Below are positions 16,108 to 25,375 of a stretch of DNA of 64,000 nt, one piece after another. Origin of the DNA: Oscillospiraceae bacterium (lineage in GTDB: Bacteria > Bacillota > Clostridia > Oscillospirales > Oscillospiraceae); assembly GCA_015067545.1 (NCBI GenBank), contig SVMG01000002.1, positions 186,001-250,000 of the forward strand, read 5' to 3'. The notes under the pieces are model-generated. The model ran no database searches, was not told the DNA's origin, and saw only the letters and a list, made by a program, of their open reading frames with translations. A program made the position numbers and the translations under genes. Each line of letters opens with the position of its first letter. Within the stretch, counting starts at the first letter, position 1.

Positions 16108-19100
16108 TTACTTAAAGTACTTCACTGCCGATTCAAACAGCTTCATGTCATACTCGCCGGGGACATTGCGGTAAATGCCGGGGATCCAACGTTCGCTGTG
16201 ACCCATCTTGCCCAGCACCCGTCCGTCGGGAGAGGTGATACCCTCAATGGCGAACAGAGATCCGTTGGGATTGAAAGCAGTATCCATGGTGGGATCGCCG
16301 TTCAAATCCACGTACTGGGTTGCGATCTGACCGTTTGCGGCCAGTGCCATCGCCAATTCCGCGGATGCATAGAACCGGCCCTCGCCGTGGGAAATGGGCA
16401 CATTGTAAACCTGACCCACTTCCGTACCGGCCAGCCAGGGGGACTTGTTGGTGGCCACCCGGGTGTGCACGATGCGGCTCTGGTGACGGGCGATGGTGTT
16501 GAAGGTCAGCGTGGGGCAGTTTTCATCGGTATCCATGATCTTGCCGTAGGGCACAAGGCCCAGCTTGATCAGCGCCTGGAAGCCGTTACAGATGCCCAGC
16601 ATCAAGCCGTCCCGATTTTCCAGCAGAGCTGTCACCTGCTCCTTGATGGCAGGATTGCGGAAGAACGCAGTGATGAATTTTGCAGAGCCGTCCGGCTCGT
16701 CACCACCGGAGAAGCCGCCGGGCAGGAAGATCATCTGGCTGTCCGCGATGCGCTTGGCCACTTCTTCCACGCTCCGGGAAACGTCGTCCGCAGTCAGGTT
16801 GCGGATGACCACAATATCCGCCTCCGCGCCGGCGCGCATCACCGCCCGGGCAGAGTCGTATTCACAGTTCGTTCCGGGGAATACGGGGATCAGCACCTTG
16901 GGCTTAGCCACCTTCACAGCCGGTGCAAGGGCGATCTTGCCGTCAAAACCAAAGGTGGGGATCTCTTTTTCTGTTTCCACGGTCTTGGTGGGATACACAT
17001 CCTCCAAAACCGCGCTGTTAAGAGCATACAGCTCCTCAATGGATGCGCTGTCGCCGTCCAGGGTGATGTTGCCGTCAGCGGTGGTTTCACCGATCTTCAT
17101 CACGCCGGGGATGTCCACATCTTCCGTTAGTTCTGCAACCAGGAAGCCCCACAGACCCATGTGCCACTGGTCATTAACCGCGCCGTTGGATGCAAAACCG
17201 ATGCCGTTTCCGAAGGACATCTTCATGACTGCCTCGGCAATGCCGTTTTCCACTGCCCAGGCAGAGCTGACCTTGCCCTGCATATGCAGTGCATAGAAAG
17301 CTTCCCAAACCTGCTTCAGACTCTCAGCGCTGTCGTCGGTAGGCCCGAACAGGTATACAGGATTGCCGGCTTTCTTGAATTCGGGAGTCAGCACTTCTTC
17401 CTGCTTTAGAGGAGCGATGGCAAAGGAGATCAGCGTGGGGGGCACATCCTTGTCAAGGAACGTGCCGGACATGGAGTCCTTGCCGCCGATGGCCGCCGCG
17501 CCCAGCTCCAGCTGGGCATCCAACGCACCCAAAAGTGCTGCAAAAGGCTTGCCCCAACGCTGGGGCTCATTGCGGAGCTTCTCGAAGAACTCCTGCAAGG
17601 TCAGATAGGCCTTTTTGTAGTCCGCACCGGCGGCAACCAGCTTGGCAACGGAATTGTAGACCGCTGCGTGTGCGCCGGTGTAAGGATCGATGGACATATG
17701 ATCCGGATCACAGCCCCAGCTGAAGATGCTTGCCTGGTCGGTGACCTGGCCGGGCAGAACCGGCAGCATGGCCGCCATGGACTGGGCCGGGGTCAGCTGC
17801 TTTTTGCCGCCGAAGGGCATGGTCACAGAGCCTGCGCCAATGGTGGCATCGAACCGCTCCACCAAACCACGCTGGCTGGCGGTCTTCAGAGAAGCTGCCA
17901 TCTCCCGCAGAGAACCGAACAGGGGCTCGCTCAGCTTGGTCAGATCTTTCTTTTCAATGGACACATTGCTGTGCTTGACAGCGCCGTTGGTATCCAAAAA
18001 TGCACGGGACAGGTTGGCAATGACATTGCCCTTCCACTTCATCACCATCCGGGCCTCCTCGGTGACCACCGCCACACGATAGGCCTCCAGGTTTTCTTCC
18101 TGGGCGAATGCGATGAACTTGTCCGCATCCTCAGCGGCAACCACCACCGCCATGCGCTCCTGGGATTCGGAAATGGCAATTTCCGTGCCGTCCAGGCCGT
18201 CGTACTTCTTGCGCACCGCATCCAGATCGATCTGCAGACCGTCGGCCAGCTCACCGATGGCAACGGACACACCGCCTGCGCCGAAGTCATTGCACCGCTT
18301 GATGAGACGGGTGACCTCTGCGTTGCGGAACAGCCGCTGGATTTTCCGTTCCTCAGGGGCGTTGCCCTTTTGGACTTCCGAGGCCATGGTGGTAAGAGAT
18401 TTCATATTGTGGCTCTTAGAAGAGCCGGTTGCACCGCCGATGCCATCCCGACCGGTGCGGCCGCCCAGCAGGACGATCACATCCCCGGGCGCAGGACGCT
18501 CGCGGCGAACATTGTAGGCCGGGGCGGCGGCAACTACCGCGCCGCACTCCAACCGCTTGGCAACATAGCCATCATGGTACAGCTCCGCCACATGGCCGGT
18601 GGCCAGACCGATCTGATTGCCGTAGGAAGAGTAGCCTGCAGCAGCAGTCTGACACAGCTTACGCTGAGGCAGTTTGCCGGGAATGGTATCCTTCAAGGCC
18701 ACCCGGGGATCGCCTGCGCCGGTAACGCGCATGGCCTGGTGGACATAGGCGCGGCCGCTGAGGGGGTCACGGATACAGCCGCCGATACAGGTAGCCGCAC
18801 CACCGAAGGGCTCGATCTCCGTGGGGTGATTGTGGGTCTCATTCTTGAACATGAGAAGCCAGTCCTGCTCCTGCCCGTTGACGGTTGCAGTAACGTGGAT
18901 GGAGCAGGCGTTGATCTCCTCGCTCTCGTCCAGTTCGGGAAGCATTCCGCGCTTTTTCAAGGTCTTTGCACCGATGGTGGCAATGTCCATCAGCGTCTGA
19001 GGCCGGGCCGCGGCCTTTTCCTCGCCGTAGACCTCCACACGGGCGGCCAAATACCGCTCGTATGCCTTCTGCACTGCCTCGTCATGGATCACCACATTGT

Positions 19101-19797
19101 CCAAATGGGTGGAGAAGGTGGTGTGACGGCAGTGGTCGGACCAGTAGGTATCCACCACGCGGATCTCGGTGATGGTGGGATCTCTCTTTTCTTCCCCGGC
19201 AAAATAATTCTGCAGGAATTTAAGGTCATCCAGATCCATGGCAAGACCCAGGTTATCCAGCAATTCCGAAAGGGCCTTTTCATCCATGCTGATAAAGCCG
19301 GTGACGGTAGCGACCGTCTCCGGGGCGGCATACTCCACCGCCAGCGTTTCGGGCTTGTCGAGGGATGCCTCCCGGCTTTCCACCGCGTTGATTACATAAT
19401 GTTTGACTGCTTCAATGTCGCTTTCTGTCAGATCGCCGTACAGGGCATAGACCTTGGCACTGCGCACTGTGGGACGGTCACCCTGGCTGAGGATCTGAAT
19501 GCACTGGGCGGCAGAATCCGCCCGCTGGTCAAACTGACCGGGCAGGGGCTCGACGGCGAATACGGTTGCATTTCCCAAATCCGCTTCGCCGGTGGCGATG
19601 TCCACCTGGGGCTCGGAAAACACGGTCTTCACCGCGTAATCAAACAGCTCCTGGGTGATATTTTCCCCGTCGTAACGGTTCAGCACCCGGACATTTTCCA
19701 GTTTTTCGATGCCCAGCAGATTTTTGGCATCACTGAGAAGACTTTTGGCTTCACTTGCCAATTCTGCTTTTTTCTCCACAAAAATACGATAAACCAT
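16108..19797 (-). CDS. purL: Phosphoribosylformylglycinamidine synthase, PurL-PurQ fusion
   Basis: A 1229-residue enzyme for step 4 of IMP synthesis (FGAR + Gln + ATP to FGAM). The synthetase part spans about residues 150-930, with the NETHNHPTEIEPFGGAATC metal/ATP segment and SQERMAVVV. The class I glutaminase part (about 965-1229) shows VFPGTNCEYD, the nucleophile loop GICNGFQ and HGEGRFY. The single-chain form is the large type, rather than the split PurS/Q/L common in Bacillus. It is the last gene of the operon, 10 bp after purD. A 758-codon open frame on the other strand is a shadow. Confidence 0.96.
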   Translation of the reverse strand: MVYRIFVEKKAELASEAKSLLSDAKNLLGIEKLENVRVLNRYDGENITQELFDYAVKTVFSEPQVDIATGEADLGNATVFAVEPLPGQFDQRADSAAQCIQILSQGDRPTVRSAKVYALYGDLTESDIEAVKHYVINAVESREASLDKPETLAVEYAAPETVATVTGFISMDEKALSELLDNLGLAMDLDDLKFLQNYFAGEEKRDPTITEIRVVDTYWSDHCRHTTFSTHLDNVVIHDEAVQKAYERYLAARVEVYGEEKAAARPQTLMDIATIGAKTLKKRGMLPELDESEEINACSIHVTATVNGQEQDWLLMFKNETHNHPTEIEPFGGAATCIGGCIRDPLSGRAYVHQAMRVTGAGDPRVALKDTIPGKLPQRKLCQTAAAGYSSYGNQIGLATGHVAELYHDGYVAKRLECGAVVAAAPAYNVRRERPAPGDVIVLLGGRTGRDGIGGATGSSKSHNMKSLTTMASEVQKGNAPEERKIQRLFRNAEVTRLIKRCNDFGAGGVSVAIGELADGLQIDLDAVRKKYDGLDGTEIAISESQERMAVVVAAEDADKFIAFAQEENLEAYRVAVVTEEARMVMKWKGNVIANLSRAFLDTNGAVKHSNVSIEKKDLTKLSEPLFGSLREMAASLKTASQRGLVERFDATIGAGSVTMPFGGKKQLTPAQSMAAMLPVLPGQVTDQASIFSWGCDPDHMSIDPYTGAHAAVYNSVAKLVAAGADYKKAYLTLQEFFEKLRNEPQRWGKPFAALLGALDAQLELGAAAIGGKDSMSGTFLDKDVPPTLISFAIAPLKQEEVLTPEFKKAGNPVYLFGPTDDSAESLKQVWEAFYALHMQGKVSSAWAVENGIAEAVMKMSFGNGIGFASNGAVNDQWHMGLWGFLVAELTEDVDIPGVMKIGETTADGNITLDGDSASIEELYALNSAVLEDVYPTKTVETEKEIPTFGFDGKIALAPAVKVAKPKVLIPVFPGTNCEYDSARAVMRAGAEADIVVIRNLTADDVSRSVEEVAKRIADSQMIFLPGGFSGGDEPDGSAKFITAFFRNPAIKEQVTALLENRDGLMLGICNGFQALIKLGLVPYGKIMDTDENCPTLTFNTIARHQSRIVHTRVATNKSPWLAGTEVGQVYNVPISHGEGRFYASAELAMALAANGQIATQYVDLNGDPTMDTAFNPNGSLFAIEGITSPDGRVLGKMGHSERWIPGIYRNVPGEYDMKLFESAVKYFK

Positions 19798-19807
19798 AGT
19801 TTTCTCC

Positions 19808-21073
19808 TTATTTCAGTGCGGCCAGAGCACGCTGACCGATATCACTTCTGCGATAGGCATTTTCAAATTCCACGCCGTTGGCCAGTTCGTAGGCTTTTTT
19901 CACCGCATCTGCCAAAGAATCGGCCACGGCAGTGGTGCCGGTGACCCGGCCGCCGGAGGTCAAAAGCTTTCCGTCTTCCAGCTTCGCGCCGGCCACATAG
20001 GTATGCGCGGCGGCGTCGGTCGTCATGGTAATCTCGTAACCCTTGCCATAGCTTTCGGGATAGCCGCCGGAGGCGGTGATCACACAGCAGGCGCATTTAT
20101 CGGCAAATTTCACTTCTGTTTCCGCCAATGTGCCGTTTGTGCAGGCTTGCATGACGGTGAGCAGGTCGCTTTCCAGCAACGGCAGAACCACCTGGGTCTC
20201 CGGGTCGCCGAAGCGGCAGTTGTATTCGATGACCTTGGGGCCATTGGGAGTGAGCATCAAGCCGAAATACAGGCATCCCTTAAAGGTTCTTCCCTCGGCA
20301 TTCATAGCCGCAATGGTGGGCAGGAAAATTTCTTCCATGCACTGTGCAGCGATTTGCTCGGTGTAATAGGGGTTGGGGGCAATGGTGCCCATGCCGCCGG
20401 TGTTCAGACCGGTGTCGTTATCGCCGATGCGCTTGTGATCCATGGAGGACACCATGGGCTTAACCACCTTGCCATCGGTAAAGGCCAGCACGGATACCTC
20501 CGGGCCGGTGAGGAATTCCTCAATGACCACCGTCGAGCCGGATTTGCCAAACTTGGCGTTTGCCATCATGTCGGTGACCGCTTCCAGTGCCTCTTCCCGG
20601 GTCTGGGCGATGATGACACCCTTGCCCAGCGCCAGACCGTCAGCCTTGATGACGGTGGGGATGGGGGCAGTCTTCAGATATTCCAGTGCCTTGGGCAATT
20701 CCGTAAAAACTTCATAGGATGCCGTGGGGATGCCGTACTTTTTCATCAAATTCTTGGAAAAAGCCTTACTTCCCTCGATGATTGCCGCTTTGGCATCCGG
20801 TCCGAAGCAGGGAATGCCCTTTTCGCGCAAACGATCCACGCAGCCCAAAACCAGGGGATCATCCGGGGCGACCACCGCGTAGTCGATGGCGTTCGCCACC
20901 GCAAATTCCACGATTTTGTCAATATCCGTCGCACCGATGCTCACACAGGTGGCATCTGCGGCGATGCCGCCATTGCCCGGCAGGGCATAAATGGCGGACA
21001 CCGATTTGTTTTCTTTCAGTTTTTTAATGATGGCGTGTTCACGACCGCCGCCACCGACGACCAGTAAATTCAT
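19808..21073 (-). CDS. purD: Phosphoribosylamine-glycine ligase
   Basis: A 421-residue ATP-grasp enzyme of step 2 of IMP synthesis (GAR synthetase). The N-terminal GGGGREHAI motif, APDDPLVLG, ATP-grasp GLALGKGVI and the C-terminal GRVTGTTAVADSLADA are all as expected. Full length. It starts with a GGAGG site and ends 10 bp before purL. A type II repeat lies between it and the AICAR transformylase gene upstream. Confidence 0.96.
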   Translation of the reverse strand: MNLLVVGGGGREHAIIKKLKENKSVSAIYALPGNGGIAADATCVSIGATDIDKIVEFAVANAIDYAVVAPDDPLVLGCVDRLREKGIPCFGPDAKAAIIEGSKAFSKNLMKKYGIPTASYEVFTELPKALEYLKTAPIPTVIKADGLALGKGVIIAQTREEALEAVTDMMANAKFGKSGSTVVIEEFLTGPEVSVLAFTDGKVVKPMVSSMDHKRIGDNDTGLNTGGMGTIAPNPYYTEQIAAQCMEEIFLPTIAAMNAEGRTFKGCLYFGLMLTPNGPKVIEYNCRFGDPETQVVLPLLESDLLTVMQACTNGTLAETEVKFADKCACCVITASGGYPESYGKGYEITMTTDAAAHTYVAGAKLEDGKLLTSGGRVTGTTAVADSLADAVKKAYELANGVEFENAYRRSDIGQRALAALK

Positions 21074-21118
21074 AGGTACCTCCTATTAAGGGAGTATATT
21101 GCGGCCGCAGGCCGCTAT

Positions 21119-21303
21119 GGCTTCCCCCGGGGGGAAGCTGTCGCCGCCACCAGGCGGTGACTGATGAGGAATGCGGGCAGTAATGTTGGATTTTTGCATT
21201 GTATAGGCTTTTTCCCGTGTCGGTTCTGCCGCCGTTCCTCATCCGTCTTCAATTTCGTCCAGATGTGGCCGAATTTGAATCCACCTTCCCCCCGGGGGAA
21301 GGT
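21119..21303. repeat. Type II palindromic repeat between the AICAR transformylase gene and purD
   Basis: About 185 bp, ends CTTCCCCC-GGGGGGAAG and CCTTCCCCC-GGGGGAAGG. The core has GAGGAATGCGGGC... and ...GCCGCCGTTCCTC in inverted order and a central TATAGGC, as in the other type II copies (reverse orientation relative to 23398-23578). Confidence 0.75.
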
Positions 21304-21325
21304 ATGGCGGCTACGCCGCCGAAAA

Positions 21326-22510
21326 TTAGTGATGGAACAGTCTCATGCCTGTAAAGGCCATGGCGATGCCCTTCTTGTTGCACTCCTCGATGACCAGATC
21401 ATCCCGGATAGAGCCGCCGGGCTGGGCGATGTACTTGACGCCGGAAGCATAGGCGCGCTTGACATTATCCGCAAAGGGGAAGAAGGCGTCACTGCCCAGA
21501 GCCACATCCTGCCGCGACTGCAGCCATGCGCGCTTGTCTTCCTCGGTCAGACGCTCGGGCTGACGGGTAAAATAGTTCTGCCAAATGCCGTCAGCGCATA
21601 CATCCTCTTCATTGCCGTTGATGTAGCCATCAATGACATTGTCCCGGTTGGGACGGCCCAGATCCTCACGGAAGGGCAGGCTCAACGTCTTGGGATGCTG
21701 GCGCAGGAACCAGGTATCGGCCTTGCCGCCTGCCAGACGGGTGCAGTGGACACGGGACTGCTGGCCTGCGCCCACGCCGATGGCCTGTCCGTCATAGGCA
21801 AAGCAGACGGAATTGGACTGGGTATATTTCAACGTGATCAGCGCGACGATCAGGTCGATCTTGGCGCTCTCGGGGATATTCTTGTTTTCGGTGACGATGT
21901 TTTCAAGCAGGCTTTCGTCGATCTTGAAATTGTTCCGGCCCTGCTGGAAGGTGATGCCGAAGACCTGCTTGGTCTCCTGCTGAGCAGGCACATAGTTGGG
22001 ATCGATTGCCACCACATTGTAGCTGCCCTTGCGCTTGGTCTTCAGAATGGCCAGAGCTTCTTCCGTGTAGCCGGGTGCGATCACGCCGTCGGAAACCTCC
22101 CGGGCGATGAGCTTTGCGGTCAGCTCGTCGCACACATCGGAAAGGGCGACCCAGTCACCGAAGGAGCACATACGATCCGCGCCCCGGGCACGGGCATAGG
22201 CACAGGCCAGAGGACTCTCGTCCAGGCCCTCGATGTCATCCACAAAGCAGGCTTTTTTCAGATCCATGGGAAGCACCTTGCCCACAGCGGCAGAGGTGGG
22301 GGAAACATGCTTGAAAGAGGTAACCGCAACCATGCCGGTGGCCTCTTTCAGCTCCTTGACCAGCTGCCAGGAGTTCAGCGCATCCAGGAAGTTGATGTAG
22401 CCGGGACGGCCATTCAGAATGGTGATGGGCAGCTCGCTGCCATCGTGCATATAGATCTTGGACGGCTTTTGGTTGGGATTACAGCCGTACTTCAGTTCAA
22501 ATTCGTTCAT
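21326..22510 (-). CDS. purH: Stand-alone AICAR transformylase
   Basis: A 394-residue protein matching only the AICAR formyltransferase half of bifunctional PurH (step 9: AICAR + 10-formyl-THF to FAICAR). LKYGCNPNQKPSKIY, SFKHVSPTSAAVG (catalytic Lys-His) and GGSIRDDLVIEECNKKGIAM are visible; the MGS-like IMP cyclohydrolase half is absent. I chose ATG at 22510 because the longer frame runs into the repeat upstream. The missing second activity is supplied by the neighbouring PurO-like gene. Confidence 0.92.
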   Translation of the reverse strand: MNEFELKYGCNPNQKPSKIYMHDGSELPITILNGRPGYINFLDALNSWQLVKELKEATGMVAVTSFKHVSPTSAAVGKVLPMDLKKACFVDDIEGLDESPLACAYARARGADRMCSFGDWVALSDVCDELTAKLIAREVSDGVIAPGYTEEALAILKTKRKGSYNVVAIDPNYVPAQQETKQVFGITFQQGRNNFKIDESLLENIVTENKNIPESAKIDLIVALITLKYTQSNSVCFAYDGQAIGVGAGQQSRVHCTRLAGGKADTWFLRQHPKTLSLPFREDLGRPNRDNVIDGYINGNEEDVCADGIWQNYFTRQPERLTEEDKRAWLQSRQDVALGSDAFFPFADNVKRAYASGVKYIAQPGGSIRDDLVIEECNKKGIAMAFTGMRLFHH

Positions 22511-22535
22511 GAGAATATCCTCCTCAAAAGTATTT

Positions 22536-22655
22536 CTTGGCTCTCCCTTTGGGAGAGCTGGCACGCCGTAAGGCGTGACTGAGAGGGCGTTCTGTCATTG
22601 CCCTCTCCGGCAAAAATCAAAGATTTTTGCCACCTCCCCCAAAGGGGGAGGCAAG
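22536..22655. repeat. Type I palindromic repeat inside the purine operon
   Basis: CTTGG-CTCTCCC-TTT-GGGAGAG at the left, a CACGCC/GGCGTG hairpin, GAGAGGGC, an 11-nt centre, GCCCTCTC, a long CAAAAATC/GATTTTTG hairpin, CTCCCCC/GGGGGAG and GCAAG. The best 'empty' reference for the loaded copy at 31951-32431. Confidence 0.85.
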
Positions 22656-22660
22656 AGTGC

Positions 22661-23374
22661 TCACTGATGCTTATTGATGATCCGCTGTTCCTTTTCGCCG
22701 GTTGCCAGGTCGGTGTAGCGAACGAACAGGGAAATTTTATTGGCTTCGTTGAGATTTTCCCACAGCTCGGTGGTAAACGCATCGATGTCCTGGGGGATGG
22801 AAACCCGCTCCGGCTCACCCTGGAAGGTGGGGATCACGGGATTGCCGTCGCACACATAGGTGTGCAGGAAGTGACCCAGGCCCGCCTTGGCCGGATACTC
22901 ATAGAAGAACCGGGCGCAGTCCGTACCCTCGGGGTCGTTGGACTTCAGAATGGACATTTTGTAGCTGCCATTGCCTGCCTGCAAGCCGGAAATACGGGGT
23001 GTCCAGTTAGGGCCGTCATCCTCAAAGCACCGGGTACGCAGAGCCGCCTCCCAGCTTTCGCCCTTGGCAAGATACTCCCAAACGGTGTCGGTTTGGTCAC
23101 CGTTGGTGACGATCAGACCGCAGCCGGCCTCCCGGACAGGATGGTAGATGATCAGATGGGGATCTTTCATCAAGCTGGGATCATGGGCCTCGGTGCGGAT
23201 GCCGTCGGGCTCTTCCACAAATACACGGTTGCGGGAATTGACAGACCGACCCATGATAAAGTAGGCCGCCACGGCCTTTTTGCCGTCGGGGGTCACGCCC
23301 AGCACGATGCCCCGGCCGGGATAAGTGTTATCCTTCAGTTTTTCCGCCATGGTGGCGACTTCGTAAACATTCAT
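22661..23374 (-). CDS. purO: PurO-type IMP cyclohydrolase
   Basis: A 237-residue protein of the archaeal-type IMP cyclohydrolase family (PF07826), last step of IMP synthesis (FAICAR to IMP). PGRGIVLGVTPDGKKAVAAYFIMGRS near the N-terminus, and DPSLMKDPHLIIYHP and VTNGDQTDT, are characteristic of this Ntn-like fold. It lies between purN and the stand-alone AICAR transformylase, so the two genes together replace the bifunctional PurH. The pairing is known in some Clostridia and archaea. Confidence 0.88.
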   Translation of the reverse strand: MNVYEVATMAEKLKDNTYPGRGIVLGVTPDGKKAVAAYFIMGRSVNSRNRVFVEEPDGIRTEAHDPSLMKDPHLIIYHPVREAGCGLIVTNGDQTDTVWEYLAKGESWEAALRTRCFEDDGPNWTPRISGLQAGNGSYKMSILKSNDPEGTDCARFFYEYPAKAGLGHFLHTYVCDGNPVIPTFQGEPERVSIPQDIDAFTTELWENLNEANKISLFVRYTDLATGEKEQRIINKHQ

Positions 23375-23397
23375 TGTGATTACCTCCGTATCGTATA

Positions 23398-23578
23398 CCC
23401 TCCCCCGGGGGGAGGGTGGATTTCAATTTGGCTCAAGGCAAATTGAAAGACGGGTGAGGAACGGCGGCAGAACAGAGATCGGAATATGCCTATACGTTTT
23501 CAAAAGTCCAAGATTACCGCCCGCATTCCTCATCCGTCACCGCCTGGCGGCGGCGACACCTTCCCCCCGGGGGAAGGC
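23398..23578. repeat. Type II palindromic repeat inside the purine operon
   Basis: Ends CCCTCCCCCGGGGGGAGGG and CCTTCCCCCGGGGGAAGG; core GAGGAACGGCGGCAGAAC...ATGCCTATACG...TTACCGCCCGCATTCCTC. A reading frame (RNGGRT..G.CLY) is shared with other copies, but I consider this a by-product of sequence similarity. Confidence 0.8.
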
Positions 23579-23579
23579 G

Positions 23580-24170
23580 TTATATCTGTGCACAAACCTT
23601 TTCCGCGGCCTGGGGAAGCAGAATCCACTCTGCCTGCTCCATGACCCGCTTCTGCAAAATTTCCGGGGTATCCCCCTCCTGGATCTCCACTGCCTTTTGA
23701 GCAATGATCTCGCCGCCGTCGGGGATCTCGTTGACGAAATGCACCGTCGCGCCGGTGACTTTCACGCCATAATCCAGCGCCGCCTGGTGCACACGCAGGC
23801 CGTAAAAGCCCTCGCCGCAAAAGGCCGGGATCAGACTGGGGTGGACATTTAAGATCCGCTTGGGATAGTGGGATGTGAATTTTTCTGTCAAAATGGTCAT
23901 GAATCCGGCAAGGATGATGATATCGATACCCTTGCCGTCCAGAATTTCAATGAGCTTGTCTTCAAAGGCGGCCTGCGAGCCCAGCTCCTTTTTGACCACC
24001 ACTTCCGTGGCGATGCCGGCCTTTTTTGCCCGTTCCAAGGCGTAAGCACCGGGAACATTGGAAATCACCAATTCGATCTTTCCGCTTTTGAGTACTTCTC
24101 CCTGGGCATCGATCAGCGCCTGCAGGTTCGTGCCGCCGCCGGATACCAAAACTGCGATCCGGGCGCTCAT
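23580..24170 (-). CDS. purN: Phosphoribosylglycinamide formyltransferase
   Basis: A 196-residue GAR transformylase (step 3; 10-formyl-THF donor). [16 protein letters not shown] at the N-terminus, [21 protein letters not shown] (catalytic His-Pro-Ser region) and [15 protein letters not shown] are the family motifs. Its ATG overlaps the purM stop codon (4 nt), which implies translational coupling. A type II repeat touches its stop codon. Confidence 0.95.
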   Translation of the reverse strand: MSARIAVLVSGGGTNLQALIDAQGEVLKSGKIELVISNVPGAYALERAKKAGIATEVVVKKELGSQAAFEDKLIEILDGKGIDIIILAGFMTILTEKFTSHYPKRILNVHPSLIPAFCGEGFYGLRVHQAALDYGVKVTGATVHFVNEIPDGGEIIAQKAVEIQEGDTPEILQKRVMEQAEWILLPQAAEKVCAQI

Positions 24171-25219
24171 TTTAAGATCACCTGCTCGTCGGATTCGATA
24201 ATCTTACCGATCACATAGGCGGTCTCGCCGCCCATGGTGAGGATTTCCAAAGCCTCGTCCACCTGCTCAGCCGGAACGACAATGCTCATGCCCACGCCCA
24301 TATTGTAGGTGTTGTACATGTCCCGCTCGGGAATGTTGCCGGTGGAGGCCAGCAGGTCGAAAATGGGCAGAACCCGGATGGATGCCTTGTCGATCTCGGC
24401 ACACAGGCCCTTGGGGATGGACCGGGGAATATTTTCGTAAAAACCGCCGCCGGTGATGTGGGAAATGCCCTTCACGTCCACCTTTTCCAGCAGGGCCAGC
24501 ACGGACTTGACATAGATCTTGGTGGGGGTCAGCAGAGTCTCGGCAATGCTCTTGCCGCCCAGCTCGTCCTTGGGAACATACAGAGAATCGGGGTTGTTGT
24601 CGATATCGAACACCTTGCGGCACAGGGAAAATCCGTTGGAGTGGATGCCGGTGGAAGCCAGGCCGATGACCACATCCCCCGCCTTCATCCGGGTGTTGTC
24701 CAGAATCTTCTTTTTGTCCACGATGCCCACGGCAAAGCCGGCCAGGTCGTAATCCTCCTGGGGCATCAGGCCGGGGTGCTCGGCGGTCTCGCCGCCGATG
24801 AGCGCTGCGCCGGACTGGACACAGCCCTCGGCCACGCCGCCAACAATTTCTGCGATCTTCTCGGGAACATTCTTGCCGCAGGCGATGTAGTCCAGGAAGA
24901 ACAGGGGCTTTGCGCCGCAGCAGATAATATCGTTGACGCACATAGCAACAGCATCGATGCCGATGGTGTCATGCTTGTCCATCAGAATCGCCAGCTTGAC
25001 CTTGGTGCCGCAGCCGTCGGTACCGGAGACCAGCACAGGCTCTTCCATACCGGCAATGGGCAGTCCGAAGCAGCCGCCAAAGCCACCCACATCGTCCAAA
25101 CAGCCCTCATTTTTCGTACGGGCGATATGCTTTTTCATCAGTTCCACAGCCTTGTAGCCGGCAGTGATATCCACACCGGCGGCGGCGTAACTGGCAGACT
25201 GGGAGTTCTTGTGATCCAT
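24167..25219 (-). CDS. purM: Phosphoribosylformylglycinamidine cyclo-ligase
   Basis: A 350-residue AIR synthetase (step 5: FGAM + ATP to AIR). [41 protein letters not shown] and [12 protein letters not shown] match the family at the expected places. Standard length. It overlaps purN at its 3' end and is separated from purF by a type I repeat. Confidence 0.96.
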   Translation of the reverse strand: MDHKNSQSASYAAAGVDITAGYKAVELMKKHIARTKNEGCLDDVGGFGGCFGLPIAGMEEPVLVSGTDGCGTKVKLAILMDKHDTIGIDAVAMCVNDIICCGAKPLFFLDYIACGKNVPEKIAEIVGGVAEGCVQSGAALIGGETAEHPGLMPQEDYDLAGFAVGIVDKKKILDNTRMKAGDVVIGLASTGIHSNGFSLCRKVFDIDNNPDSLYVPKDELGGKSIAETLLTPTKIYVKSVLALLEKVDVKGISHITGGGFYENIPRSIPKGLCAEIDKASIRVLPIFDLLASTGNIPERDMYNTYNMGVGMSIVVPAEQVDEALEILTMGGETAYVIGKIIESDEQVILK

Positions 25220-25248
25220 GATATACTCCTTTCAAATTTCTCCTCGTA

Positions 25249-25362
25249 CTTGCCTCTCCCTTTGGGAGAGGTGCCTCCGCAGGAGGCGGAGAGGGCAATA
25301 TGCAGACGCCCTCTCAGTCAAAAATCAAAGATTTTTGACAGCTCTCCCAGAGGGAGAGCCAG
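25249..25362. repeat. Type I palindromic repeat inside the purine operon
   Basis: CTTGC-CTCTCCC-TTT-GGGAGAG, GCCTCC/GGAGGC hairpin, GAGAGGGC, an 11-nt centre, GCCCTCTC, CAAAAATC/GATTTTTG, CTCTCCC/GGGAGAG. Empty form, between purF and purM. Confidence 0.85.
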
Positions 25363-25375
25363 GTGGGGTATAAGT

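Noticed and set aside
17668..19944. 758-codon frame opposite purL
   Set aside because: Shadow of purL; PurL motifs are continuous on the minus strand.
23430..23520. Shared short reading frame (RNGGRT..G.CLY....LPPAFLIR) in type II repeats
   Set aside because: The frame recurs only because the DNA is similar; other copies break it or are reversed, and there is no start codon with a ribosome site.
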